Source: an uncultured Anaeromassilibacillus sp. (lineage in GTDB: Bacteria > Bacillota > Clostridia > Oscillospirales > Acutalibacteraceae). From it: a DNA stretch of 64,000 bases. The notes beneath the pieces were generated by a model, which saw only the letters and a program-made list of their open reading frames with translations, made no database searches and was not told where the DNA came from. The DNA lies in contig CAKNKY010000001.1 of assembly GCA_930987725.1 (NCBI GenBank), forward strand, positions 1 to 64,000, given 5' to 3'. The position numbers were made by a program, and so were the translations under genes. Shown here one piece after another: positions 54,542-62,820 of the stretch (its first letter is position 1; every line of letters starts with the position of its first letter).

Positions 54542-55465
54542 TCAATCCTTCTTCCCCTTCTTGAGCAGAAGGGCCAGCGCCGCATTGATCAGCATGATAA
54601 AGAGGAACAGGACAAGGGCGATGGAGAAGAGCGCCTGACGCTGCAGGCCGGAGGAATAGGACATTTCCGAAGCGACGGCGGTGGTGAGGAAACGAACGCT
54701 TTCAAGGAGCGAAGGCATGTTCGCCACATTGCCCGCCACCATCATGACCGCCATGGCCTCGCCGATGGCGCGGCCGATGCCGAGCACGACGGCCGCCGCA
54801 ATGCCGCTGGATGCAGCCGGAACGGAAACGCGGAAATATGTTTCGATTTCGGTGGCTCCCAGCGCGAGGGAAGCTTCCTCATATTCCTTCGGCACGGCGG
54901 TGAGCGCCGTTTCCGAAACGCTGATGATGTAGGGCAGCACCATGACGGCGAGAACCACAATGGCGGCGAGCAGCGTGGCGCCGGAAGCCAGATGGAACGC
55001 GCTACGGATGGCCGGGACCAGAATCGTCATACCGATCAGGCCGTAAACAACCGAAGGAATGCTGGAGAGCAGCTCCACGGCCGCACGGATGGCAGAGGCG
55101 ACCTTCGGGCCGGCAATTTTCGCAAGGAATACAGCCGTCATGAAGCCAACCGGCACGCCAATTACGATGGCGCCCGCAGTGCCGTAGATGGACGTCAGGA
55201 TAAAAGGCAGGATGCCGAATTTCGGTTCGGAAGCCGTGGAGGCCCACTCCTGGCCAAACAGGAAGGGAAACAAACCGATTTCACGGATGGCCGGAAGGCC
55301 GGAGATAATCAGGTAGATGGAAATAAACAGCACAAAGAGCACCGCAACGGCGCCGCAAAGGAAGAACAGGATGTTCATACCTTTTTCGAACGCCGCGCGA
55401 ATGCCTTTTGTACGCGGCAACTCCATGCCGCCCTGCCCATTTCCCTCGGAAAAGCGCTTCAACAC
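54542..55465 (-). CDS. pstC: Phosphate ABC transporter permease PstC
   Basis: A 307-residue permease with six helices. LLSSIPSVVYGLIGMTILV and the EAA-like ALTAVPKEYEEASLALGATE are diagnostic. The start is GTG 55465 behind GAGGAG. It lies 54 bases after pstS; a small TACCC/GGGTA hairpin sits in that gap without a U-run. Confidence 0.96.
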   Translation of the reverse strand: MLKRFSEGNGQGGMELPRTKGIRAAFEKGMNILFFLCGAVAVLFVLFISIYLIISGLPAIREIGLFPFLFGQEWASTASEPKFGILPFILTSIYGTAGAIVIGVPVGFMTAVFLAKIAGPKVASAIRAAVELLSSIPSVVYGLIGMTILVPAIRSAFHLASGATLLAAIVVLAVMVLPYIISVSETALTAVPKEYEEASLALGATEIETYFRVSVPAASSGIAAAVVLGIGRAIGEAMAVMMVAGNVANMPSLLESVRFLTTAVASEMSYSSGLQRQALFSIALVLFLFIMLINAALALLLKKGKKD

Positions 55466-55519
55466 GTTTCACTCCTCTTTTGGATACCCTCAAGGGTACA
55501 AGGGTAATGGGATATTGTT

Positions 55520-56467
55520 TTATTCAGCGGATTCGGACGCCGGGACAACGCCTGCGTCGATGTAAATCTGAGCGGCGTCTTCACTGGTGGCAAAGTCGTA
55601 GAACGCCTGGGCAGCCTCGCTGAGCTCCGCATCGGATTTCGTGGCGAACACGAACGGGCGCTGGATGGCATAGCTGCCGTCGAGAACGGTTTCTTCCGTG
55701 CATTTCACAGCCTCGGATGCGTCGTCAACCTTCACAGCGATTGCCTTCACGGAATCATCGAGAGAGGAAAGGGAGATGTAGCCGATTGCGCCGGGCGTGG
55801 TGGACACAGCCGTGCGTACAGCGCCGGTGGAGGTGAGTTCCTGGGCATAGCTGCAGGCATCCTCGGTGCCGGTGAGCTCCTCAAACGCGCCGCGGGTGCC
55901 GGAACCGGCTTCACGACCGATGAAGGCGATCTCCTCGTCAGCGCCGCCAACCTCGCTCCAGTTGGTGATCTCGCCGGTCGCAATCTTTGTAATCTGATCC
56001 ACCGTCAGCTCGGAAACAGCATTCTCGGTGTTGACAACAATGGCGATGCCGTCTTTTGCCACAACCGTTTCCGTGAGGCCAGCTTCCTTTTCCTCATCCT
56101 TCAGGGCACGGCTGGAAAGGCCGATGTCGCAGCTGCCGGCCGTCGCCTGCTCAATGCCGGTGCCGGAACCCGTGGGGTCATATGTGACGGTGATGTTCGG
56201 ATATTCCTCATTGAAATACTCAATCAGGCCCTGCATGACTTCTTCCATGGAGGTAGAGCCATTCGTGGAAACGGTGCCGCTCAGTTCGGTGTTCACCGCG
56301 CCGCCTTCTTCCCCTTCGGAAGAATCTGCCTGGGAAGCATCCGCCTGAGAGGCATCCGCCTGGGAAGCGGCATCAGCAGCAGAGGAAGCGGTGTCCGTGC
56401 CGCTGCAGCCGGCAAACACACCAGCGCACAGGGCCGCAGCGAGCAGCATACTCATTACTTTTTTCAT
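55520..56467 (-). CDS. pstS: Phosphate-binding lipoprotein PstS
   Basis: A 315-residue substrate-binding protein. A signal peptide ends in the lipobox VFAGC, so the mature protein is lipid-anchored at Cys20 by Lgt. A low-complexity Ala/Ser/Asp/Gln linker (about residues 24-55) includes three DASQA-type repeats. The binding domain has GSTSMEEVMQGL, DPTGSGTGIEQATAG and REAGSGTRGAFEEL, the usual phosphate contacts. It is the first gene of pstSCAB-phoU-phoPR, behind Pho-box-like repeats. Confidence 0.96.
   Translation of the reverse strand: MKKVMSMLLAAALCAGVFAGCSGTDTASSAADAASQADASQADASQADSSEGEEGGAVNTELSGTVSTNGSTSMEEVMQGLIEYFNEEYPNITVTYDPTGSGTGIEQATAGSCDIGLSSRALKDEEKEAGLTETVVAKDGIAIVVNTENAVSELTVDQITKIATGEITNWSEVGGADEEIAFIGREAGSGTRGAFEELTGTEDACSYAQELTSTGAVRTAVSTTPGAIGYISLSSLDDSVKAIAVKVDDASEAVKCTEETVLDGSYAIQRPFVFATKSDAELSEAAQAFYDFATSEDAAQIYIDAGVVPASESAE
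56325..56369. repeat. Three 15-base tandem repeats in pstS
   Basis: Units TCTGCCTGGGAAGCA, TCCGCCTGAGAGGCA and TCCGCCTGGGAAGCG follow one another exactly. They code for repeated Asp-Ala-Ser-Gln-Ala in the flexible linker behind the lipid-anchored Cys and could vary in copy number without a frameshift. Confidence 0.85.
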
Positions 56468-56513
56468 AACTCATTTCTCCTGTCTTTTTTGTCTTTGTTT
56501 GCTTACAAGAACG

Positions 56514-56568
56514 AGTATACCGATCGATTGTAAAGTTTTCTTTCCCGGCCCGGTAAAGACTGTGTAAA
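56514..56568 (-). promoter_or_regulatory. Pho-box-like repeats and promoter of pstS
   Basis: On the minus strand TTTACA (56568-56563), TTTACC (56557-56552) and TTTACA (56534-56529) are spaced 11 and then 23 bases apart. This matches the helical-turn spacing of Gram-positive PhoP boxes. A TATACT -10 (56519-56514) lies 9 bases after the last repeat with no normal -35, as expected for an activator-dependent promoter. Confidence 0.65.
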
Positions 56569-56623
56569 GGGTTATGTACATGGATTTTACATTTCAAATC
56601 GCCGCAATTCGCCTGTTTTGCGC

Positions 56624-56664
56624 AAAAAAGCGGCAGAAAACCGGGATTTTCCGGTTTTCTGCCG
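56624..56664 (-). terminator. Terminator after yunB
   Basis: Minus strand CGGCAGAAAACCGG (56664-56651) pairs perfectly with CCGGTTTTCTGCCG (56644-56631), then CTTTTTT. It isolates the pstS promoter from yunB transcription. The 127 bases between it and the yunB stop hold no gene; I see only A/T-rich sequence with further TTTACA-like words. Confidence 0.9.
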
Positions 56665-56791
56665 TCTGTCTTCTCTTCAGAGCAAAAAGGGAATTGTAAA
56701 GTTTGTGTATAGAAAGGATGTAATTTTCCTTTTTCAGCTTACAAAATTGATACACAGAGCGCCGCTGATCTGGCAGAAATGTAAAATGACT

Positions 56792-57448
56792 TTACGAAAC
56801 GGGAACATCCCCCACCACATACGGGACTTCCCCCACAAGAATGGTTTCCGAAACAGGGATCACTGTCTCCGCCTGAAGCTGGCTTTCCGCCCCGAGCAGG
56901 TATGTGTAGGCATCGGCCGTCACCCGAAGGGAAACCGTGTGCCGTGTCTGATTATAGCCCGCAGCGGTAAACGAGCTCTCAAATTCCGCCGTCACAATGC
57001 CGGAAAATGTGACGCGCACCGGCAGATCGGGGCCGCGGCCGTTCAGGAATGGCCCGCCGAGCAGGGAACCGAGCGGCACTTCGAGATCGACGCTCGCCCT
57101 CTCCCCCAGCTCCTGCTGCACGCGTTCCAGCACAAAGGCGCGCAGGCTGTTGAGCCTGGCCGCGTCCGTTGTGAGGGAGGAAATAGCGCCGTCGTCACCG
57201 TATTGGATGGAAACAGGCGACCCCTGAGGAAGCTCGGCTTCCAGCAGCGCACCCTCCGCTGCACTTGCCACAAGCTGCGTGACACAGGCTGTGGCCTCAT
57301 GCTCCGTCAAATCCTGCAGCACAGGCTCGAGCCGCCAGCTGACCCAAACCGTACACAGCGTGAGCGCCAACAGCGCAAGAAAAAGCCTTACGCGCGCTGT
57401 GCGGCCCAGCGGTGCATGCCTTCTTCCCCATCTTCCGAACCGGCGCAT
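56792..57448 (-). CDS. yunB: Sporulation protein YunB
   Basis: A 218-residue protein with an N-terminal membrane helix (about residues 20-38) and a domain matching YunB: an early ACVTQLVASAA helix, VSIQYGDDGAISSLTTDAAR, VPLGSLLGGPFLNGRGP and the C-terminal VIPVSETILVGEVPYVVGDV. yunB is made in the mother cell during sporulation in B. subtilis; its biochemical role is unknown. ATG 57448 has GGGGGAAGG upstream. It supports the endospore-former assignment made from dpaAB. Confidence 0.88.
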   Translation of the reverse strand: MRRFGRWGRRHAPLGRTARVRLFLALLALTLCTVWVSWRLEPVLQDLTEHEATACVTQLVASAAEGALLEAELPQGSPVSIQYGDDGAISSLTTDAARLNSLRAFVLERVQQELGERASVDLEVPLGSLLGGPFLNGRGPDLPVRVTFSGIVTAEFESSFTAAGYNQTRHTVSLRVTADAYTYLLGAESQLQAETVIPVSETILVGEVPYVVGDVPVS

Positions 57449-57519
57449 CGGCCTTCCCCCTTTTTCTATCATCCTATGGAAAAAAGGGCGGTTTCGTGCA
57501 GGCGATATGCCCTTTTGAG

Positions 57520-57550
57520 AAAAAAAGCGGCGCCCCTGCAGGGGCGCCGC
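57520..57550 (-). terminator. Terminator after the aldose-epimerase-like gene
   Basis: Minus strand GCGGCGCCCCTG pairs with CAGGGGCGCCGC, followed by T7. It lies about 95 bases past the stop and ends the pot operon. Confidence 0.88.
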
Positions 57551-57643
57551 CCGGTTTGGAAAAGACTCGTTTTTCTTCTCTTTACAAACTGCTTGACAAA
57601 AGAACTGATTGTAAAAAATCTCCCGAAAACAGATTTTGCACTC

Positions 57644-58528
57644 TCAGAAGATCGTGACGGTGTAGCTGTGCGTCTCACTCTGCCCGGCCGGCAGGACACG
57701 CATCCAGCGCTTTGCCGTGAACTCATCCGTCTCATCCGTGCGCGTGGCACAGCCGCACCACGGCTCCAGCGCGACGAACGGTCCGTCGTTTGCCGCGGAC
57801 CAGACGCCGAGCATGGGAAAATCGGAAAACTCCATCGTGACGCCGTGGCCGGCACTGCCGCCGCTGAGCGTCGCCGTCTTTGAGATCAGGCCTTCAAAGA
57901 CAAGGGCATCGGCATAAAAGAGATCATGCGAAAGGGGAAGCACTCGGCTGCCGCGCAGCCGCTGCGTGGTGCGGGAGGGATCGATCAGCCCTTCCCCCAC
58001 CACGATCGCCGGGCAGGAAGCCGTCTCCTCCCGCTCGAACACAACGGCATACTCCTCAAACCGTTCGCCCTCCGCGAGCGGCACGTTGAACGCCGGATGA
58101 CCGCCCACGGCATAGGGCATGGGCACGGCGCCGCGGTTGAAGACGCGGAAGCTCGTCCGAAGGGAAGCCTGTTCCAGTGTGTAGCGCACCTGCAGCTCGA
58201 AGGCAAAGGGATAGTGTTTCATCGTCTCCTCGTCGGCACACAGGGTAAACACGGCTTCGCTGTCCGTTTGGGAGATCAGGCGGAACAGGCGGCGGCGCGC
58301 CAGGCCGTGCTGCGGCATCTCATAGATCCGGCCATCGATCACCGTGCGGCCACCGCGCAGCGCACCCACCATCGGGAACAGGACGGGTGCGCAGCCGCTC
58401 CACCACTTCGGGTCCCGCTGCCAGAGGTACTCCAGGCCCTCCGCATTCTGCAGGCTTTCCAGCTGTGCGCCGAGCAGGGCAATCTCCGCCCGGCACGCTT
58501 CCGTTTGCAGGACAATTTTCTCTTCCAC
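57644..58528 (-). CDS. Aldose 1-epimerase-family protein
   Basis: A 294-residue galactose-mutarotase-like protein of the LacX/YeaD-related group. It has APVLFPMVGALRGG and MPQHGLARRRLF at the N-terminal side, VGGHPAFNVPL with the catalytic-type His, and VALEPWCGC with a Glu. It probably interconverts anomers of a sugar or sugar phosphate; the substrate is unknown. The start is GTG 58528, 12 bases after potD, with GAGGAGG overlapping the end of potD, so it belongs to the pot transcript. Confidence 0.85.
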   Translation of the reverse strand: MEEKIVLQTEACRAEIALLGAQLESLQNAEGLEYLWQRDPKWWSGCAPVLFPMVGALRGGRTVIDGRIYEMPQHGLARRRLFRLISQTDSEAVFTLCADEETMKHYPFAFELQVRYTLEQASLRTSFRVFNRGAVPMPYAVGGHPAFNVPLAEGERFEEYAVVFEREETASCPAIVVGEGLIDPSRTTQRLRGSRVLPLSHDLFYADALVFEGLISKTATLSGGSAGHGVTMEFSDFPMLGVWSAANDGPFVALEPWCGCATRTDETDEFTAKRWMRVLPAGQSETHSYTVTIF

Positions 58529-58540
58529 AGGGTTTCCTCC

Positions 58541-59737
58541 TCACTGTTCACGTCTGCGCTTGACTTTTTTATAGACGACAATCGCCAGGTAGAGCGCCAG
58601 GAAAGCGGCAAGCGTCACAATCAGGGTGACGGCGTCGCCCGGACCACCCATCTTGACCTCCGCCCACAGCGCGTCGAGCTGCAGTGCCGTTTCCTCCGGC
58701 AGATCGACAAAGACCTCGGAATTTTCTATGATCTCCTCCGGCGGATAATAGATCGGGTTGGAGGTGATCTCCTCCGGCAAAAGCTCCTTCGCGGCCGTTT
58801 CCGGCGTGGAATATCCGATGTATTCCATATTTGCGGCGGCGATCTCCGGCTCGCACAGGAAATTGATATAGGCTTCCGCGCCGCTCTTGTTCCGGCACCC
58901 CTTGGGAATGCACATGGCGTCCACAAAGAAGTTTGTGCCTTGCTCTGTGGGGATTGCAAACCCGATGTTCTCATTCGATTCGACGAGGATGGCGGCGTCC
59001 CCCGCATAGTAGGGGGCAAGCCAGGCTTCTCCGCTCTCCATCTTGTTGAAGATCTGATCCATCACATACGCCTGAAGGAGCGGTTCCTGCTCCTTCAAAA
59101 GGACGGCCGCCTGGATCCATTCATCCTCATCGGTGGAGTTGAACGAAAAGCCGAGGCGCTTCTGCGCAATGCCAAAAGCGTCGCGGGGATTGTCAAACAT
59201 CAGAATTTTGCCAGCGTATTTCTCGTTCCAGAGGATGTCCCAGCTGTCCACCGGATCTGTGACATACTGTTTGTTGTAAAAGATGCCCACAAGGCCCCAG
59301 GTGTACGGCACGGAGTATTCGTTCGTCGGGTCATAGCTTAGGTTGCGGTATGCCTCATCGATATACTGGAAATTAGGGATGTTGCTGAAATCCAGCTTTT
59401 CCAGCATATCCTCGTGGATCATCTTCGAGATCATATAATCAGAGGGGATGATCACGTCGTAGCTTGCGCCGCCGCTCACAAGCTTGGCATAGAGCGACTC
59501 GTTCGTGTCGAACGTGCTGTACTCCACCTGAATGCCGGTGCGGCGCGTAAACTCGGTGTTGATGTCAAGCGAGCCGTCACGCCCGTCCGCCATATATTCG
59601 CCCCAGTTGTAGACATAGATTGTCTCGCCGGTGAGGGGCGCAGACTCCTCTCCATCCTCGGCATGTGCAGCAGGCACGGCAGCGGAGGACAGGAAAACAA
59701 GGGCGGCGAGTGCGGCCGCTTTCCAGGCTTTTCTCAA
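58541..59737 (-). CDS. potD: Polyamine-binding protein PotD with C-terminal membrane anchor
   Basis: A 398-residue spermidine/putrescine-binding protein: TIYVYNWGEYMADG at the mature N-terminus, YDVIIPSDYMISKM, VPYTWGLVGIFYN and MCIPKGCRNKSGAEAYINFL. The signal peptide ends AHAED without a lipobox Cys. Instead a hydrophobic helix, VTLIVTLAAFLALYLAIVVY, followed by KKVKRRREQ closes the protein, so it appears tethered by its C-terminus. The start is TTG 59737, overlapping the potC stop. Confidence 0.93.
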   Translation of the reverse strand: MRKAWKAAALAALVFLSSAAVPAAHAEDGEESAPLTGETIYVYNWGEYMADGRDGSLDINTEFTRRTGIQVEYSTFDTNESLYAKLVSGGASYDVIIPSDYMISKMIHEDMLEKLDFSNIPNFQYIDEAYRNLSYDPTNEYSVPYTWGLVGIFYNKQYVTDPVDSWDILWNEKYAGKILMFDNPRDAFGIAQKRLGFSFNSTDEDEWIQAAVLLKEQEPLLQAYVMDQIFNKMESGEAWLAPYYAGDAAILVESNENIGFAIPTEQGTNFFVDAMCIPKGCRNKSGAEAYINFLCEPEIAAANMEYIGYSTPETAAKELLPEEITSNPIYYPPEEIIENSEVFVDLPEETALQLDALWAEVKMGGPGDAVTLIVTLAAFLALYLAIVVYKKVKRRREQ

Positions 59738-60546
59738 AACTCCTGCGCCTCCTTCCCCTTGCGGCCGCCCACCTTGCCGGTGCGCACGTTGATAAGGAGC
59801 AGCAGCACGAGAATCACGGCAAACAGGATGGTGGAAAGCGCATTGATTTCCGGGCTCACGCGCTTCTTTGTCATCGAATAAATAAAGACGGGAAGCGTCT
59901 GCGTGGTGCCGCTGCAGAAATAGCTGATGATGAAATCATCGAGCGAGAGTGTGAAGGACATGACCATGCCGGTGATCACACCGGGCAGAATCTCCGGCAG
60001 GACAACCTTGAAGAAGGAGCGCAGCGGCGTGCAGCCGAGATCCTGCGCCGCCTCGTAGAGATTGGGGTCCATCTGCCGCAGCTTTGGGAGAACGGAGAGG
60101 ATCACATACGGCAGGCAGAAAGTGATGTGAGCGAGAATCACGGAACCGATGCCGAGCTGGACGCCAAACAGGTTCGCCAGAAAGACGAGCAGAAGCATGA
60201 GCGACACGCCGGTGACGATCTCCGGGTTCAGCATGGGCAGGTTCGTAATGTTCATGACAACCTTTTTCCGCCAGGACTTCATGGAGCTGATGCCGATGGC
60301 AGCCAGCGTGCCGAGCAGCGTTGCGCCGATGGCCGCGCTGACGGCGATGATGAGCGTGTTTGTGAGCGCCTGCAGCAGCATGCGATCCTGGAACAGCATT
60401 TCATACCAGCGAAGGGAAAAGCCGGACCAGACCGTGCGGCTCTTCGTGTCCGTATCGTTGAAGGAAAAGACGACGAGCAACAGGATTGGTGCGTAAAGGA
60501 ACAGATAGATCAGCGCCAGATAGACGCGGGAAACCGCTTTTTTCAA
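59734..60546 (-). CDS. potC: Polyamine ABC transporter permease PotC
   Basis: A 270-residue six-helix permease. The EAA loop region LYEAAQDLGCTPLRSFFKVV and PEILPGVITGMVMSFTLSLD identify PotC. The start is TTG 60546 with GGAGG 8 bases upstream inside the end of potB; start and stop overlap as TTGA. Confidence 0.95.
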   Translation of the reverse strand: MKKAVSRVYLALIYLFLYAPILLLVVFSFNDTDTKSRTVWSGFSLRWYEMLFQDRMLLQALTNTLIIAVSAAIGATLLGTLAAIGISSMKSWRKKVVMNITNLPMLNPEIVTGVSLMLLLVFLANLFGVQLGIGSVILAHITFCLPYVILSVLPKLRQMDPNLYEAAQDLGCTPLRSFFKVVLPEILPGVITGMVMSFTLSLDDFIISYFCSGTTQTLPVFIYSMTKKRVSPEINALSTILFAVILVLLLLINVRTGKVGGRKGKEAQEF

Positions 60547-61361
60547 ATCATCATGCCTCCTCCCTCATTCTCGCCCGAATCAAATTCATTCATGATGCCC
60601 ATGCAGATGAGGATCAGCACCATGAGCACGAGCGAAATGGCGGAGCCGAGGTTCGGGTTGTAGGCGCTTCCGAGGAACTGCATTTCGATCAGGTCACCGA
60701 TCATCAGGTTGGCGCCGCCGCCCAGCATTTTGGAGATGATGAATGTGCTCACAGAGGGAACGAACACCATGGTGACGCCGGAAATCATACCGGGCATGCT
60801 GAGCGGGAACGTGACGCGCAGGAAAACCCTGCGCCCGTTCGCGCCGAGATCCTGCGCCGCCTCCACGACGGCGCGATCGATCTTGCTCAGCACCGTGTAG
60901 AGCGGCAGCACCATGAAGGGAATGTAATCATACACCATGCCAAGCACCACGGCGCCCTGCGTGTTGATCATGTGGAAGGGAGGCAAGCCGAGCAGAGAGA
61001 GAAAGCTGTTGATCAGCCCGCTGTCCTCGAGAAGCGTCATCCAGGCATAGGTGCGCAGCAGGAAATTCATCCACATGGGCAGCATGATGAGCATGAGCAG
61101 CACGCTCTGCCGTTTGAGGCTGCTTTTTGAGATGAGATAAGCCACGGGATACCCGAGCACCAGGCAGATGACGGTGGAAAGCGCGCCGAGCCAGATCGAA
61201 CGAAGGAACACATTGGAATACTGGCCCACACGCGCGATATTCTCCAGCGTGAAGGCGCCGCTGCTGTCTGTGAAAGCGAAATAGGCGACCAGGAGCACGG
61301 GAACGACGATGAACAAAACCATCCAGACAAGATAGGGCGCGGAAGCTGCTTTCGATTTCAT
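60543..61361 (-). CDS. potB: Polyamine ABC transporter permease PotB
   Basis: A 272-residue permease with six helices. The EAA loop is [20 protein letters not shown], preceded by [20 protein letters not shown], a PotB hallmark. The ATG overlaps the potA stop by 4 bases. It works with PotC, PotA and PotD to import spermidine or putrescine. Confidence 0.95.
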   Translation of the reverse strand: MKSKAASAPYLVWMVLFIVVPVLLVAYFAFTDSSGAFTLENIARVGQYSNVFLRSIWLGALSTVICLVLGYPVAYLISKSSLKRQSVLLMLIMLPMWMNFLLRTYAWMTLLEDSGLINSFLSLLGLPPFHMINTQGAVVLGMVYDYIPFMVLPLYTVLSKIDRAVVEAAQDLGANGRRVFLRVTFPLSMPGMISGVTMVFVPSVSTFIISKMLGGGANLMIGDLIEMQFLGSAYNPNLGSAISLVLMVLILICMGIMNEFDSGENEGGGMMI

Positions 61362-62485
61362 GCTTCTTCCGCCTCCTCCGGCGCGGATGGCTCCTCGTCC
61401 ATCTCATCGCTGAACGAGCTGTAATCGCCGAACAGGCCGGAATACGAGGATTTTTTCATGATGTGAATCTCGTCCGGCTGGATGCGCAGGCCGATGGTGT
61501 CGCCCACACGCTGGCAATCGGTGGATTGGATCATCCACTTGAAGCCGTTGACATCGACAATGATCTCATAATGGACGCCCTTGAAGGTGACCTGCGTGAC
61601 AACGCCCGTGAGGCAATCCTCCGCAGCGCTCACCACGTCGATGTCTTCAGGACGGATCACAACGTCCACGCTCTCGCGCGGGGCAAAACCCTGATCGACG
61701 CAGCGGAAGCGGCGGCCGGCAAACTCACAGAGGAAATCATCGACCATAATGCCGTCAAGAATGTTGCTCTCGCCGATGAAATCAGCCACAAACGCGTTGC
61801 GGGGCTCATTGTAAATATCCTGCGGGGAGCCGATCTGCTGGATGACACCCTTATCCATCACCACGACGGTATCGCTCATGGAAAGCGCTTCCTCCTGGTC
61901 ATGCGTGACAAACACAAACGTGATGCCTGTGGCCTGCTGGATGCGTTTGAGTTCCACCTGCATATCCTTGCGCAGCTTGAGATCCAGCGCGCCGAGCGGC
62001 TCATCGAGCAGAAGAACCTTCGGGTTGTTGGCGAGGGCGCGGGCAATGGCCACGCGCTGCTGCTGCCCGCCGGAAAGGCGGTGGACACTGCGGCGCTCAT
62101 AGCCCGAGAGGCTTACCATTTCCAGCATTTCCTTCACCGTTTTACGGATTTCTTTTTCACTCTTCTTCTGGACGCGCATGCCAAAGGCCACATTTTCAAA
62201 CACATTCAGATGCGGAAACAGAGCGTATTTCTGAAAGATTGTGTTCACACCGCGCTTGTATGGCGGCAGATCGTTGATCCGCTTTCCATTAAACAGGATA
62301 TCCCCCGCATCCGGATTGACAAAGCCCCCGATGATGCGAAGCGTCGTTGTCTTGCCGCACCCGGAAGGCCCCAGCAGCGTGACAAACTCCCCGTCCCGAA
62401 TGCTCAGATTCAGATCCTGCAGGATGGGCTCGCCGTCAAATGCGACGGAAATGTGTTTCAACTCGATAACCGGATTCCCTTCCAC
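61358..62485 (-). CDS. potA: Polyamine ABC transporter ATPase PotA
   Basis: A 375-residue ATPase: Walker [19 protein letters not shown], signature [17 protein letters not shown], Walker [19 protein letters not shown]-terminal TOBE regulatory domain covers about residues 245-345. The start GTG 62485 follows GAGGGGGAAAG; an upstream in-frame ATG at 62527 lacks a site. First gene of potABCD and the epimerase gene, from a consensus promoter. Confidence 0.96.
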   Translation of the reverse strand: MEGNPVIELKHISVAFDGEPILQDLNLSIRDGEFVTLLGPSGCGKTTTLRIIGGFVNPDAGDILFNGKRINDLPPYKRGVNTIFQKYALFPHLNVFENVAFGMRVQKKSEKEIRKTVKEMLEMVSLSGYERRSVHRLSGGQQQRVAIARALANNPKVLLLDEPLGALDLKLRKDMQVELKRIQQATGITFVFVTHDQEEALSMSDTVVVMDKGVIQQIGSPQDIYNEPRNAFVADFIGESNILDGIMVDDFLCEFAGRRFRCVDQGFAPRESVDVVIRPEDIDVVSAAEDCLTGVVTQVTFKGVHYEIIVDVNGFKWMIQSTDCQRVGDTIGLRIQPDEIHIMKKSSYSGLFGDYSSFSDEMDEEPSAPEEAEEA

Positions 62486-62612
62486 GTCTCTTTCCCCCTC
62501 AAGCCGCCTGCCGGAAACCGCGGGCAAACAGCGTCACCTCGCCCGGCCTTTGGGCCGAACCCGCATTTTTTCTCATTCTTTCCTCTATTTCGACAACAAT
62601 CATGCCGCCTTA

Positions 62613-62641
62613 ACTATAGTGTTTCTTCCTGTATTTGTCAA
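62613..62641 (-). promoter_or_regulatory. Promoter of the pot operon
   Basis: Minus strand TTGACA (62641-62636), a 17-base spacer and TATAGT (62618-62613). Upstream lies a purine-rich, A-rich tract (62650-62760) that could act as an UP element. The leader to potA is about 120 bases with no recognised regulatory RNA. Confidence 0.85.
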
Positions 62642-62764
62642 GATTATTTTCTGTTTTCCGCAAAATCGAGAGAAAAAAGCAAATCTTCTTTCATTTATCT
62701 TTGCTTCACGCTTTTTTTCTTCCATTTCCTTCTTCTTTCTCTGTTTTTGCGAGGAAGAATCCGC

Positions 62765-62793
62765 AAAAAAGCCCCGCGCACACGGCGCGGGGC
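62765..62793 (-). terminator. Terminator after lysA
   Basis: Minus strand GCCCCGCGC pairs with GCGCGGGGC around a 5-base loop, followed by T6. Confidence 0.92.
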
Positions 62794-62820
62794 AAATTGC
62801 TGCGGGTGCCGGAAAACGGC

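Noticed and set aside
62600..62725. A 41-codon Lys/Glu-rich minus-strand frame before potA
   Set aside because: It spans the pot promoter and has no correctly spaced ribosome site; the purine-rich tract explains its composition.
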